Of a DNA stretch of 64,000 bases, positions 44,115-51,586 are shown one piece after another. Within the stretch, counting starts at the first letter, position 1; every line of letters starts with the position of its first letter. The stretch is from Chlorohelix sp037138995 (GTDB taxonomy: Bacteria; Chloroflexota; Chloroflexia; Chloroheliales; Chloroheliaceae): contig NZ_JBAXHI010000003.1 of assembly GCF_037138995.1 (NCBI RefSeq), positions 62,001 to 126,000 on the forward strand, in the 5' to 3' direction. A model generated the notes under the pieces. It saw nothing but the letters and a program-made list of their open reading frames with translations, did no database searches and was not told the origin of the DNA. Made by a program: the position numbers and the translations under genes.

Positions 44115-44237
44115 ACATAAATCAATTGTGTTCAAGTTCAAATATTTAGGGCTTTTGCTTTAGGCAAGGGATTTGAGCAAATTGCTTCTATTATTCTAGG
44201 TTCTTTTTGCTGTTCCAAGCAAAATTCAAATATTTAA

Positions 44238-44266
44238 TTGGCAATCGAGCGCCTTTTTGATACAAT
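44238..44266 (+). promoter_or_regulatory. Promoter of the metal-type ABC ATPase gene
   Basis: TTGGCA (44238-44243), 17-base spacer, TACAAT (44261-44266), 48 bases before the ATG. The -10 lies inside an inverted repeat (44255-44275). Confidence 0.65.
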
Positions 44267-44275
44267 ATATCAAAA
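44255..44275 (+). promoter_or_regulatory. Fur-family-like operator overlapping the -10 box
   Basis: Perfect inverted repeat TTTTGATA-N5-TATCAAAA. Its core TGATACAATATATCA (44258-44272) is a 7-1-7 arrangement with one mismatch between arms, as in Fur, Zur and PerR boxes. Its position over the -10 would block RNA polymerase. The cognate regulator is not in the window. Confidence 0.5.
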
Positions 44276-44314
44276 TCGTTTTTGAATGTATTGCTTTTGT
44301 TAGAGTAGCTGAAA

Positions 44315-45160
44315 ATGTCCGATAAATTGCCTAAAAACTTATCAAATTTCCCCGATCTGAGCAGCATTTCGCTCGGTCAGGATTGCGGACCCGAATGCCA
44401 CGAAGAGGGACATAATCCCTTGCTTGAGATTAAGGATTTGTCAGTGTCTTATGGGCAAAACACCGTTCTTTCGGAGGTTAGTTTCGAGCTTGGCAGCGGG
44501 CAATTGGTAGGTATAATAGGTCCTAATGGAGCGGGCAAAAGCACTCTGATTAAAAGCATTCTGGGTTTAACCCCCTATCGCGGACGGGTAATGGTTAATG
44601 GTCTTCCGGCAAAACAGGCGCGTTTGAAACTGGCTTATGTACCTCAGAAAGAGGAAGTTCGCTGGGATTATCCGGTTACTGTGGAAGATGTAGTTATGAT
44701 GGGGCGTTATCGCCGTATCGGCTGGGTGCGTGGTCCCCGTAAAGATGACCACGTAGTGGTTGAGGAGGCGTTGGAGTTGGTGGACATGTTGCCACTGAAG
44801 CAGCGGCAAATCAGCCAACTCTCCGGTGGGCAGCAGCAGCGTGTATTTGTGGCGCGGGCGCTGGCACAGCAGGGCGAGATTATTTTGCTGGATGAGCCAC
44901 TAACCGGAGTTGATACTACAAGTCAAGAAGTGATTATTAATATAATCAAGCACCAACGGAAGCATGGAAAACTCATTCTGATGGCAACCCATGATTTAAA
45001 CGCGGCTGCTCGTGAATGTGATAATATCGCTTGTATCAATCGCGGCTTGGTTGCGCTTGGTACTTCGCGGCAGGTTTTTACGCCTGAAATTTTGGCTCGC
45101 ACCTATGGTGGGCGGGCTGTTTCTTTGCAAGGCGAATCTTCAACTTTTATCCTCGACTAA
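44315..45160 (+). CDS. Metal ABC transporter ATP-binding protein (ZnuC/MntB type), orphan
   Basis: 281 residues. Walker A GPNGAGKST, Q-loop YVPQKEEVRWDYPVT (the RWDYP stretch is typical of Mn/Zn importers), signature LSGGQQQRVFVARAL, Walker B IILLDEPLTGVD and switch His in ATHDLNAA. An added N-terminus of about 35 residues carries DCGPECHEEGH, a possible metal-binding site. No permease or binding protein adjoins it. The upstream Fur-family-like box suggests control by metal status. It may power permeases encoded elsewhere. Confidence 0.88.
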   Translation: MSDKLPKNLSNFPDLSSISLGQDCGPECHEEGHNPLLEIKDLSVSYGQNTVLSEVSFELGSGQLVGIIGPNGAGKSTLIKSILGLTPYRGRVMVNGLPAKQARLKLAYVPQKEEVRWDYPVTVEDVVMMGRYRRIGWVRGPRKDDHVVVEEALELVDMLPLKQRQISQLSGGQQQRVFVARALAQQGEIILLDEPLTGVDTTSQEVIINIIKHQRKHGKLILMATHDLNAAARECDNIACINRGLVALGTSRQVFTPEILARTYGGRAVSLQGESSTFILD

Positions 45161-45184
45161 AATTCTGACTAGAAATCTACAACA

Positions 45185-45424
45185 ATGAAATCTGAACAAG
45201 CTATTGAATTTTCGTTTAATAACCGGAAGCAATTAGAAGAAAGTGACCGGGCAGCCTGTTACCATTGCTGCAAAATATTCGACCCCTCTGAAATTCAGGT
45301 TTGGTTTGATGGAGGCTTTACCGCAATTTGCCCTTATTGTGGGATAGATGCGGTGCTTGCTTCCAAAGCGGGCTTCCAGTTTACTGATAAGGTTTTAGGT
45401 GAGCTTCGAAAGAAGTGGTTTTGA
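45185..45424 (+). CDS. Small zinc-binding protein of unknown function
   Basis: 79 residues, 24 bases after the ABC ATPase gene on the same strand. CYHCC near residue 25 and CPYC near residue 53 form a two-knuckle zinc site spaced about 28 residues apart, between them VWFDGG. Small proteins like this occur in many bacteria as uncharacterised cytoplasmic proteins. Position behind a metal-type ATPase suggests co-regulation by metal, which is inference only. No clear Shine-Dalgarno; translation may be coupled. Confidence 0.7.
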   Translation: MKSEQAIEFSFNNRKQLEESDRAACYHCCKIFDPSEIQVWFDGGFTAICPYCGIDAVLASKAGFQFTDKVLGELRKKWF

Positions 45425-45425
45425 G

Positions 45426-46301
45426 TTATTTGAAAACATATAGAATTACGATTGATGTAATACCCCACAGGAAAATATCAATAAGTAGCGGATAATCTTT
45501 CAGCAGGGTTTCTTCAGGGCTGCCCCCTTCATCTCTCCGGTATACCAGATATAGGTAGCGGAAAATAGCGTATAGCACAAAAGGAATGGTGAGGGGCATC
45601 AAATTATTTTTGGGCAAGTTCGGCGCGGTTATGGTATAAAGCGAGTAAGCGATTACCACCGAGCTTGTCACCACCGAAATCATTTCTTGCACCAACTCCG
45701 AAGTGTACTCCTTGAGAATGCGGCGATGGTCGGTTGCTCCCTCTGCCAGTAGTACCAATTCATGCCGCCGCTTCGACAACCCCAAAAAGAGTGAGAGCAG
45801 CATAGTACAAACCAATAACCACACCGACACATTTACCTCAATTACAAATGCGCCGCCAACCGCTCGTAGCACAAACCCGGAGGAAATGGTAAATACATCT
45901 ATAATCACTATATTTTTCAGGTAGAAGCTATAGGCAATCTGGATAATGAAGTACGCGCTGATTACTACCCCGAATTTCCACGAAAGCAGAAGACTGATGG
46001 GAATGGTAATAGCTACCAGCAATATCATTGCTAGAAACGCTACTCGTGGTTTTAATTTGCCAGAAGGCAGGGGACGAAAGCGTTTCTTGGGGTGCTGGCG
46101 ATCTTTCTCGATGTCCACCAAATCATTTAGCAAATAAACCGCGCTGCTTATACCACAGAAAAGAATAAAAGCAATAAAGGCTTTTAACAAATAATTGTAT
46201 TGGAACAAGTGGTTATCAAATACGACACCGGCAAAGACAATGGCATTTTTGGGCCATTGCTTGGGTCTCATAGCTAGAATCAGGTATTTTATGGTGGACA
46301 A
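45426..46301 (-). CDS. Decaprenyl-phosphate phosphoribosyltransferase-like UbiA-family prenyltransferase
   Basis: 291 residues with eight to nine membrane helices. The Asp-rich substrate site reads LLNDLVDIEKDRQHPKKR, the NDxxDxxxDRxHPxKRxRP pattern typical of DPPR synthase (mycobacterial UbiA, Rv3806c) rather than quinone prenyltransferases. A second site has NAPGL-like TAPNLP and a C-terminal YRRDEGGSPEETLLKD. It would join PRPP and a polyprenyl phosphate to give polyprenyl-phosphoryl-5-phosphoribose, precursor of ribose/arabinose donors for GT-C enzymes. The epimerase partners (DprE1/2) are not in the window. Start TTG 46301. Converges on the small zinc gene. Confidence 0.82.
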   Translation of the reverse strand: MSTIKYLILAMRPKQWPKNAIVFAGVVFDNHLFQYNYLLKAFIAFILFCGISSAVYLLNDLVDIEKDRQHPKKRFRPLPSGKLKPRVAFLAMILLVAITIPISLLLSWKFGVVISAYFIIQIAYSFYLKNIVIIDVFTISSGFVLRAVGGAFVIEVNVSVWLLVCTMLLSLFLGLSKRRHELVLLAEGATDHRRILKEYTSELVQEMISVVTSSVVIAYSLYTITAPNLPKNNLMPLTIPFVLYAIFRYLYLVYRRDEGGSPEETLLKDYPLLIDIFLWGITSIVILYVFK

Positions 46302-46426
46302 ATCTCGAAAATCCCTTTCTTCAAAAGAGAATAGTTCAAACCTTCTTGAAGGTTGGCAGCTAAACCATCAAGGATGATACCCAATTAGTAGCAGTGCGTC
46401 AAACTTGTGTAAGAGTTATATTAGAG

Positions 46427-46453
46427 TTAGCACTCTACCACTTCAATTGCTAA
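46427..46453 (+). promoter_or_regulatory. Degenerate CIRCE element (HrcA operator), upstream copy
   Basis: TTAGCACTC (46427-46435), nine-base spacer, AATTGCTAA (46445-46453). The left arm is perfect and the right arm differs from GAGTGCTAA at two of nine bases. Confidence 0.65.
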
Positions 46454-46544
46454 AATCGTTGAAAAATGAAGAAAAATGAAGAATAATATAGCTAATAAGC
46501 TCAAAAATAATTATGTAAATGCTTGTAATTACTGCTAAGCATTC

Positions 46545-46573
46545 TTGCGTGGTACGGTCAAGTGGAATAACAT
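46545..46573 (+). promoter_or_regulatory. Proximal groESL promoter
   Basis: TTGCGT (46545-46550), 17-base spacer, TAACAT (46568-46573). The CIRCE starts 11 bases downstream, over the expected transcription start. Confidence 0.5.
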
Positions 46574-46583
46574 AGCACAGGAA

Positions 46584-46610
46584 TTAGCACTCGCAACAAG
46601 TGAGCGCTAA
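46584..46610 (+). promoter_or_regulatory. CIRCE element (HrcA operator)
   Basis: TTAGCACTC, nine-base spacer, GAGCGCTAA. It has one mismatch to the consensus. This is the usual heat-shock operator of groESL. hrcA itself is not in the window. Confidence 0.92.
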
Positions 46611-46644
46611 TAAGGAATATAATACAAATGTCTAATGAGTCGAA

Positions 46645-46663
46645 ACCCGGTAACTTGCCGGGT
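46645..46663 (+). other. 5' leader stem-loop of groES
   Basis: ACCCGG (46645-46650) and CCGGGT (46658-46663) with a seven-base loop, between the CIRCE and the ribosome site. It has no T run, so it is more likely an mRNA-stability hairpin than a terminator. Confidence 0.45.
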
Positions 46664-46699
46664 GAACTAAAGACAAAATTTTAAGGAGGTAATACTCAA

Positions 46700-46996
46700 A
46701 TGGCAGTCACTCTCAAACCGTTGGGCGACCGTGTTGTGATCGAACCAACTCCCAAAGAAGAAGTGACCAAGAGTGGTATCGTTTTACCAGATACCGCCAA
46801 AGAAAAACCCCAAGAAGGCACAATAGTTGCAGTTGGTGCTGGTCGTTTGAACGATAAGGGCGAGCGGGTAGCTCTGGACGTTAAGACTGGTGATAAGGTG
46901 TTATACGCCAAGTATGCCGGTACTGAGTTCAAGCATGAAGGTAAGGAATATCTGATTCTTGGCGAGAAAGATATTCTCGCAATAATCGTAGCATAA
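46700..46996 (+). CDS. groES: Co-chaperonin GroES
   Basis: 98 residues, full length. Caps the GroEL barrel during ATP-driven protein folding. Family pattern: VTLKPLGDRVVIEPTPKEE at the start, with SGIVLPDTAKEKPQEG as the mobile loop (its IVL tripeptide docks on GroEL). VLYAKYAGTEFKHEGKEYLIL leads to the C-terminal DILAII. AAGGAGGT at 46684-46691 is a strong ribosome site. Controlled by the CIRCE operators upstream. groEL follows after 49 bases. Confidence 0.98.
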   Translation: MAVTLKPLGDRVVIEPTPKEEVTKSGIVLPDTAKEKPQEGTIVAVGAGRLNDKGERVALDVKTGDKVLYAKYAGTEFKHEGKEYLILGEKDILAIIVA

Positions 46997-47045
46997 GTTT
47001 TTATTTAATTGTATCTGTATTAGTAAATAAATAAGGAGAATAAAA

Positions 47046-48677
47046 ATGCCGAAACAGCTGCAGAATGCAGATGAGGCGCGCCAATCGCTTAAACGCGGTG
47101 TGGACATTCTGGCGAATGCGGTAAAGACTACCCTTGGTCCTAAGGGTCGTAACGTAGCTCTGGACAAAAAGTTCGGCGCCCCTACCGTCACCCATGATGG
47201 TGTAACTGTTGCTAAAGAAATCGAACTCAAAGATCCTTTTGAAAATATGGGTGCGCAACTTCTAAAGGAAGCCGCTACCAAAACCAATGATGTTGCCGGT
47301 GACGGCACCACCACTGCAACCGTGTTGGCTCAAGCCATCGTACATGAAGGTCTACGCAACGTGGCTGCCGGTGCAAACCCAATGCAGCTTAAAAAAGGCA
47401 TTGACCTTGGTACCAATGCAATTGTAGAAAAACTCAAGAGCTATAGCCGTGAAGTAAGCACTCGCGCTCAGGTAGCTCAGGTTGCCACTATATCTGCGGC
47501 TGATGCCGAAATTGGCGAACTGATTGCCGATGTTATGGAGAAGGTCGGCAAGGACGGTGTTATCACCGTTGAAGAGAGCCGTGGTCGTGAATACGAAAAA
47601 GAATATACCGAAGGTATGCAAATTGACCGCGGTTATATCAGCGCGTACTTCGTTTCTAACTCGGAGCGAATGGAAGCCGTACTGGATGACCCGTTAATTC
47701 TCATCACCGATAAGAAGATTTCCGCTATTTCCGAAGTGCTGCCCATCCTTGAAAAGGCTTTGAGCGTAACCAAGAATTTCTTGATTCTTGCTGAGGATGT
47801 GGACGGTGAGGCGTTGGCGACTTTGGTGGTGAACAAACTGCGCGGTACTTTGAACGTGCTGGCAGTTAAAGCCCCCGGTTTTGGAGATCGCCGCAAGGAA
47901 ATGCTTCGCGATATTGCTATCCTAACTGGTGGTCAGGTTATCAGCGAAGAACTCGGTCGCAAACTTGACTCCGCTACTCTGCAAGATTTGGGTAAAGCTC
48001 GCCGCGTAGTGTCCACCAAAGATGATACCACTATCATTGAAGGTCATGGCGATGAGAAAGACATCAAAGCTCGCGTAGATCAAATTAAAGCCCAGATTGA
48101 AACCACCACCAGCGACTTTGATCGTGAGAAGTTGCAGGAACGGTTGGCTAAATTGGCGGGTGGCGTGGCTGTAATCCGTGTAGGCGCCAGCACTGAAACC
48201 GAACTGAAAGAGAAGAAGCACCGAGTTGAGGATGCCTTGAGCGCGACCCGTGCTGCGGTTGAAGAAGGCTTCGTACCGGGCGGTGGCGTGGCTTTGATAA
48301 ACTCTATCAGCGCCCTTGAGGACGTGAAGGCAACCGGTGATATATTGACGGGCGTGAACATTCTGCGCCGCGCTCTGACTGAGCCTTTGCGCCAAATCGC
48401 GGTAAACGCTGGTCAGGATGGTTCAGTAGTTCTCCAGACTGTACAGCGCCTCTCCGCCGAGCAGAAAAACCCTCATCTTGGTTATGATGTGATTAGCGGT
48501 GAATATGTGGACTTGATTGAAAAAGGTATTATCGAGGCTGTAAAGGTAACTCGCAGCGCTCTTGAAAATGCCGCTTCAATTGCTGGTATGATACTCACCA
48601 CTGAAGCTCTTATCACTGATTTGCCGGAAGAAAAATCGTCCGCTCCTGCGATGCCGGGCGGTGGTATGGATTACTAA
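47046..48677 (+). CDS. groEL: Chaperonin GroEL
   Basis: 543 residues, full length. Forms the double-ring folding chamber. Seen: TLGPKGRNVALDKKFG (ATP site), DGVTVAKEIEL, GDGTTTATVLAQ (catalytic Asp region), the apical-domain stretch and the C-terminal PGGGMDY tail, a short version of the Gly-Met repeat. AAGGAG lies before ATG. Encoded 49 bases after groES in one CIRCE-controlled operon, ended by a strong terminator. No second groEL copy is in the window. Confidence 0.98.
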   Translation: MPKQLQNADEARQSLKRGVDILANAVKTTLGPKGRNVALDKKFGAPTVTHDGVTVAKEIELKDPFENMGAQLLKEAATKTNDVAGDGTTTATVLAQAIVHEGLRNVAAGANPMQLKKGIDLGTNAIVEKLKSYSREVSTRAQVAQVATISAADAEIGELIADVMEKVGKDGVITVEESRGREYEKEYTEGMQIDRGYISAYFVSNSERMEAVLDDPLILITDKKISAISEVLPILEKALSVTKNFLILAEDVDGEALATLVVNKLRGTLNVLAVKAPGFGDRRKEMLRDIAILTGGQVISEELGRKLDSATLQDLGKARRVVSTKDDTTIIEGHGDEKDIKARVDQIKAQIETTTSDFDREKLQERLAKLAGGVAVIRVGASTETELKEKKHRVEDALSATRAAVEEGFVPGGGVALINSISALEDVKATGDILTGVNILRRALTEPLRQIAVNAGQDGSVVLQTVQRLSAEQKNPHLGYDVISGEYVDLIEKGIIEAVKVTRSALENAASIAGMILTTEALITDLPEEKSSAPAMPGGGMDY

Positions 48678-48695
48678 AAGAGCTTTAACCGCTCT

Positions 48696-48728
48696 CCCTC
48701 TCCTGAGAAATTCAGGAGAGGGTTTTTT
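48696..48728 (+). terminator. Terminator of groESL
   Basis: CCCTCTCCTGA (48696-48706), GAAAT loop, TCAGGAGAGGG (48712-48722), T6. Perfect 11-bp stem. Confidence 0.95.
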
Positions 48729-48741
48729 ATTGCGGTGCTAT

Positions 48742-49518
48742 TTAAGAGGTATAGACGTTTGTAATACCGCCATCCGCAACAAGCGTTTGCCCGGTAATAT
48801 AATTAGAAGCGGAAGATGCCAGAAATAAGGCTACTCCTGCTATGTCTTCGGTGTCGCCGATACGTCCGGCAGGGGTTTGAGAAACCATTTTGCTGGCAAG
48901 CTCTTCATTTTTCCAAAGTACGCTACTCATCTTAGTTTTGATAAAGCCGGGCGCGATTGCATTTACCTGTATATTTGATGCGCCCAGTTCATTGCCAAGT
49001 GTCATAGTCATATGAATAACCCCTGCTTTAGTAATCCCATACAAACCTTGCCATGTGAGAGAATGCAAACCTGCGATTGAAGCTACATTAATTATTTTAC
49101 CGCCCCCACGCTTTTGCATTGAAGGAACGGAGGCTTTAATTGCCCAGAAATAGCCCTGCAAATTGACCTGAATAGTTTTTTCCCAATGGCTGTCTTCGCT
49201 TTCAAGCAAGGGTCCATAATGTGGGTTAGTGGCAGCGTTATTTACTAAAATATCTATTCCGCCAAAGGTTTCTATAGTCTTATTTATAAGAGCATATACC
49301 TGTTCTTTATTGCTGGTGTTAGTGGGAACAATCAACGCTTTTCGCCCCAATGCCTCGATGGTGGCGGCAGTTTCATCTAAACCTTCTGTTTTGCGGGAGG
49401 CAATTACTAGGTCTGCTCCAGCTTTTGCCAATCTTACTGCAATTGCTTCCCCGATACCGCGAGATGCGCCCGTTACTATCGCTACTTTGCCCGACAAATC
49501 AAAACCGCTATCGCTCAT
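48742..49518 (-). CDS. SDR-family oxidoreductase (3-oxoacyl-ACP reductase-like)
   Basis: 258 residues from ATG 49518, with GAGAGGAG upstream. An in-frame TTG at 49536 would put the ribosome site inside the gene. Classical short-chain dehydrogenase: VTGASRGIGEAIA (NAD(P) binding), NNAATNP, catalytic Ser in NVASIAG and Tyr-x3-Lys in LYGITKAG, then APGFIKTKM. The ending YITGQTLVADGG is typical. Substrate class cannot be fixed; FabG-like, dehydroreductase SDR family 4-like and glucose dehydrogenase-like enzymes all look similar. It stands alone between groESL and the dcw cluster. Confidence 0.87.
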   Translation of the reverse strand: MSDSGFDLSGKVAIVTGASRGIGEAIAVRLAKAGADLVIASRKTEGLDETAATIEALGRKALIVPTNTSNKEQVYALINKTIETFGGIDILVNNAATNPHYGPLLESEDSHWEKTIQVNLQGYFWAIKASVPSMQKRGGGKIINVASIAGLHSLTWQGLYGITKAGVIHMTMTLGNELGASNIQVNAIAPGFIKTKMSSVLWKNEELASKMVSQTPAGRIGDTEDIAGVALFLASSASNYITGQTLVADGGITNVYTS

Positions 49519-49629
49519 CTGGTTACTCCTCTCCAAATTTTATAAGGCTGAAAATATAAGGGGTATTATACCAAGATTTGAGCAACTGACAGCTTAAGCC
49601 GGGAATATCTGGAAAATAGCGCAATTCGC

Positions 49630-49661
49630 AGTTGACTCTTTAAGGTCAACTATGCTATAAC
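49630..49661 (+). promoter_or_regulatory. Promoter with an overlapping perfect inverted repeat
   Basis: TTGACT (49632-49637), 18-base spacer, TATAAC (49656-49661) with TGC before it. AGTTGAC (49630-49636) and GTCAACT (49645-49651) form a 7-bp inverted repeat covering the -35, like an operator. The transcript would run 450 bases before mraZ. Confidence 0.5.
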
Positions 49662-49691
49662 TTGTGTAATAGCTAAGGATACTGCTTTTAA

Positions 49692-49733
49692 TCGGTCATT
49701 TTTCGGTCCTCTCGGTCTTTCCAAAATTCGGTC
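49692..49733 (+). repeat. Cluster of TCGGTC repeats
   Basis: TCGGTC at 49692, 49703, 49712 and 49728 (spacings 11, 9 and 16). A related TCGGGTT word follows twice. They could be binding sites or chance. No match to a known operator. Confidence 0.35.
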
Positions 49734-49955
49734 CACTTTTCGGGTTCCAAATCGGGTTATTTATTATTGTATTACCCTAGTATAACGGGACCTGCTCTCC
49801 AAAAATAATTAATTCCCAAGGGACAAAGGCACATTAACAACTCGTTTGCATAAACTTCATAGAACATACGTACTAATCCGAGAACTGCTCAGGGTTTTAA
49901 TTTGACCTGCTAATCTTACAAATTTGTAAACTTACTGAGTCAAATATAAAAACCC

Positions 49956-49983
49956 TTGTAATGTATGGAATATTATGTATAAT
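49956..49983 (+). promoter_or_regulatory. mraZ (dcw) promoter
   Basis: TTGTAA (49956-49961), 16-base spacer, TATAAT (49978-49983). The MraZ boxes begin 11 bases downstream, over the likely transcription start. Confidence 0.65.
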
Positions 49984-49994
49984 TAACTGAAGTA

Positions 49995-50029
49995 GTGGTG
50001 ATTTGAGGCATTAAGTGGTGATTTGTGGG
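49995..50029 (+). promoter_or_regulatory. MraZ-binding repeats (four boxes, 10-bp spacing)
   Basis: GTGGT at 49995, GAGGC at 50005, GTGGT at 50015, GTGGG at 50025, each followed by a five-base spacer. Known MraZ operators are three or four TGGGN-type boxes at 10-bp period upstream of mraZ, bound by the MraZ ring. A 12-base word AGTGGTGATTTG is repeated at 49994 and 50014. Confidence 0.75.
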
Positions 50030-50102
50030 GACAATTACTACTTAAACCACTCTGAATCCGTAAGTTTGCGTGTAAAAGAGAGCCTATTTCGGGAGTAAGG
50101 CT

Positions 50103-50546
50103 GTGTTTTTTGGTAGCTACGAACATAATGTAGATATCAAGGGTCGGCTTGCCGTTCCTATCAAGTTCCGGAATTCACTAGAAGCCGGGATGTTTATTAC
50201 TCGCTCCGTAGATAAATGCCTCGCACTTTACACCGATGTAGAGTTTCAGAAACTTGCCTCCGAGTATGAAGCCCTTCCCACTACCGATCCAGATGCACGC
50301 GCCTTACAGCGCAATTTCTTTTCCGGCGCATCCCCATGCGAATTTGATAAGCAGGGGCGTATTACCGTTCCACAGGAATTACGCAAATATGCCGCCATTG
50401 AAGGCGAAGATGAAACGGTAATGGTAATCGGTGTGAATAACCGAATTGAAATCTGGAATAAAGAACGCTGGGAGCATGAGCAGGAAGTGGTAGAGGAGAA
50501 AGGCAGCGAAATGGCGGCACGTATGGGCAACCTACAACTGGTGTAA
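50103..50546 (+). CDS. mraZ: Transcriptional regulator MraZ
   Basis: 147 residues from GTG 50103, with GGGAG upstream. Two AbrB-like SpoVT swapped-hairpin domains: FFGSYEHNVDIKGRLAVP near the start and CEFDKQGRITVPQELR near residue 80, both with the DxKGR/DxQGR signature. MraZ forms a ring that binds its own promoter repeats and represses or activates the division and cell-wall cluster. Its stop TAA overlaps the rsmH ATG by one base. The boxes at 49995-50029 are its probable target. Confidence 0.96.
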   Translation: MFFGSYEHNVDIKGRLAVPIKFRNSLEAGMFITRSVDKCLALYTDVEFQKLASEYEALPTTDPDARALQRNFFSGASPCEFDKQGRITVPQELRKYAAIEGEDETVMVIGVNNRIEIWNKERWEHEQEVVEEKGSEMAARMGNLQLV

Positions 50547-51514
50547 TGATGAACCAGCCTTTAGGCAACTATCCTCATTTTTCGGTACTGTGGCGTGAAT
50601 CGCTGGAGGCTCTAAATCTAAGAGTAGGCGGTCGCTACGTAGATGGCACATTGGGCGCAGGTGGTCATGCTTTTGGAATATTGGAAAGAATCGCCCCTGA
50701 CGGTCAGCTTTTAGGACTAGACGTTGATTCCATAGCTTTGGATATTGCTCGGAAAAGGCTAGAATCTTTCGGCGATAACGCAAAACTGGTTCAAAGTAAT
50801 TTTTCTGGAATGGCGCAGATAGCCCGCGAATTGAATTTTTCGCCAGTGCAGGGCGTTCTGCTGGATTTAGGGGTCAGTTCTATGCAACTGGATAACCCCG
50901 AACGCGGATTTTCCTTTCAAGGGGATGGCCCTCTTGATATGAGGCTAGGAAAAACTCAGGGAGATTTGACTGCCGCTCGAATTGTAAATGAATGGCGCGA
51001 AGAAGATTTGATAAAAATCTTTTTCGAGGTTGGGGAAGAACCTCAAGCCCGCCGTTTTGCCAGAGCAATTGTTGAGACACGCCAACACGCTCCATTTAAA
51101 ACTACTTTGGAACTGGCACATTTACTTCAAAGAGTTTCGGGCGGTAGAAGCGTCGGGCGAGAAAAAAGACCGATTCACCCGGCTACCAGAGTATTTCAGG
51201 CATTGCGAATAACTGTTAATCGCGAACTGGAAAATCTTCGGTCAGGTTTGGAAGCGGCGGTGGAAATACTCGAAACGGGTGGAAGACTGGTGGTTATCAC
51301 ATTTCACTCGCTGGAAGATCGCATTGTAAAGCATTTTATTCGAGATGCTGCTAGTGAAAGAGAAAATTTACCGGGGGTTCCGGTTTATCTGGCGCAAGCC
51401 AAAATGCCAACGCTGAAAATTATCACCAAAAAACCAATGGAAGCTGGAACGGAAGAACAGGCTTCTAACCGGCGTAGCCGTAGCGCAAAACTGCGAATAG
51501 CAGAAAAAATATAG
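50546..51514 (+). CDS. rsmH: 16S rRNA (cytosine-1402-N4)-methyltransferase
   Basis: 322 residues (MraW). Methylates C1402 in the decoding centre of 16S rRNA with SAM. Seen: YVDGTLGAGGHAFGIL (SAM site), LDLGVSSMQLDNPERGFSF, RVFQALRITVNRELE and VVITFHSLEDRIVKHF. ATG 50546 overlaps the mraZ stop (TAATG). Standard second gene of the dcw cluster. Confidence 0.97.
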   Translation: MMNQPLGNYPHFSVLWRESLEALNLRVGGRYVDGTLGAGGHAFGILERIAPDGQLLGLDVDSIALDIARKRLESFGDNAKLVQSNFSGMAQIARELNFSPVQGVLLDLGVSSMQLDNPERGFSFQGDGPLDMRLGKTQGDLTAARIVNEWREEDLIKIFFEVGEEPQARRFARAIVETRQHAPFKTTLELAHLLQRVSGGRSVGREKRPIHPATRVFQALRITVNRELENLRSGLEAAVEILETGGRLVVITFHSLEDRIVKHFIRDAASERENLPGVPVYLAQAKMPTLKIITKKPMEAGTEEQASNRRSRSAKLRIAEKI

Positions 51515-51586
51515 GGACTCTACCGGCATACTGAAAACTCATATAGATTTAAGCAATTCAGCTTGCTTGCAGGATTTGAGGATAGC

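Larger units (their letters stand above)
46302..46699. other. groESL control region
   Basis: 398 bases between the UbiA-family gene and groES. From left: a tight palindrome AACCTTC/GAAGGTT (46339-46354), a degenerate CIRCE element (46427-46453), an AT-rich stretch with a possible promoter TTGAAA (46459) and AATAAT (46482), a second promoter (46545-46573), a near-perfect CIRCE (46584-46610), a 5' leader hairpin (46645-46663), and AAGGAGGT before groES. Confidence 0.8.
49519..50102. other. Intergenic region upstream of the dcw cluster
   Basis: 584 bases with no convincing gene. It holds an extra plus-strand promoter with an inverted repeat (49630-49661), a cluster of four TCGGTC words (49692-49733), and the mraZ promoter plus MraZ boxes (49956-50029). 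The middle 200 bases are AT-rich, with nothing I can name. Confidence 0.7.

Noticed and set aside
44082..44237. Glycine riboswitch before gcvPB
   Set aside because: The leader on the minus strand is too short and AT-rich, and I see no glycine-aptamer core.
47922..48395. Long minus-strand frame inside groEL
   Set aside because: Antisense of a certain, highly conserved gene.
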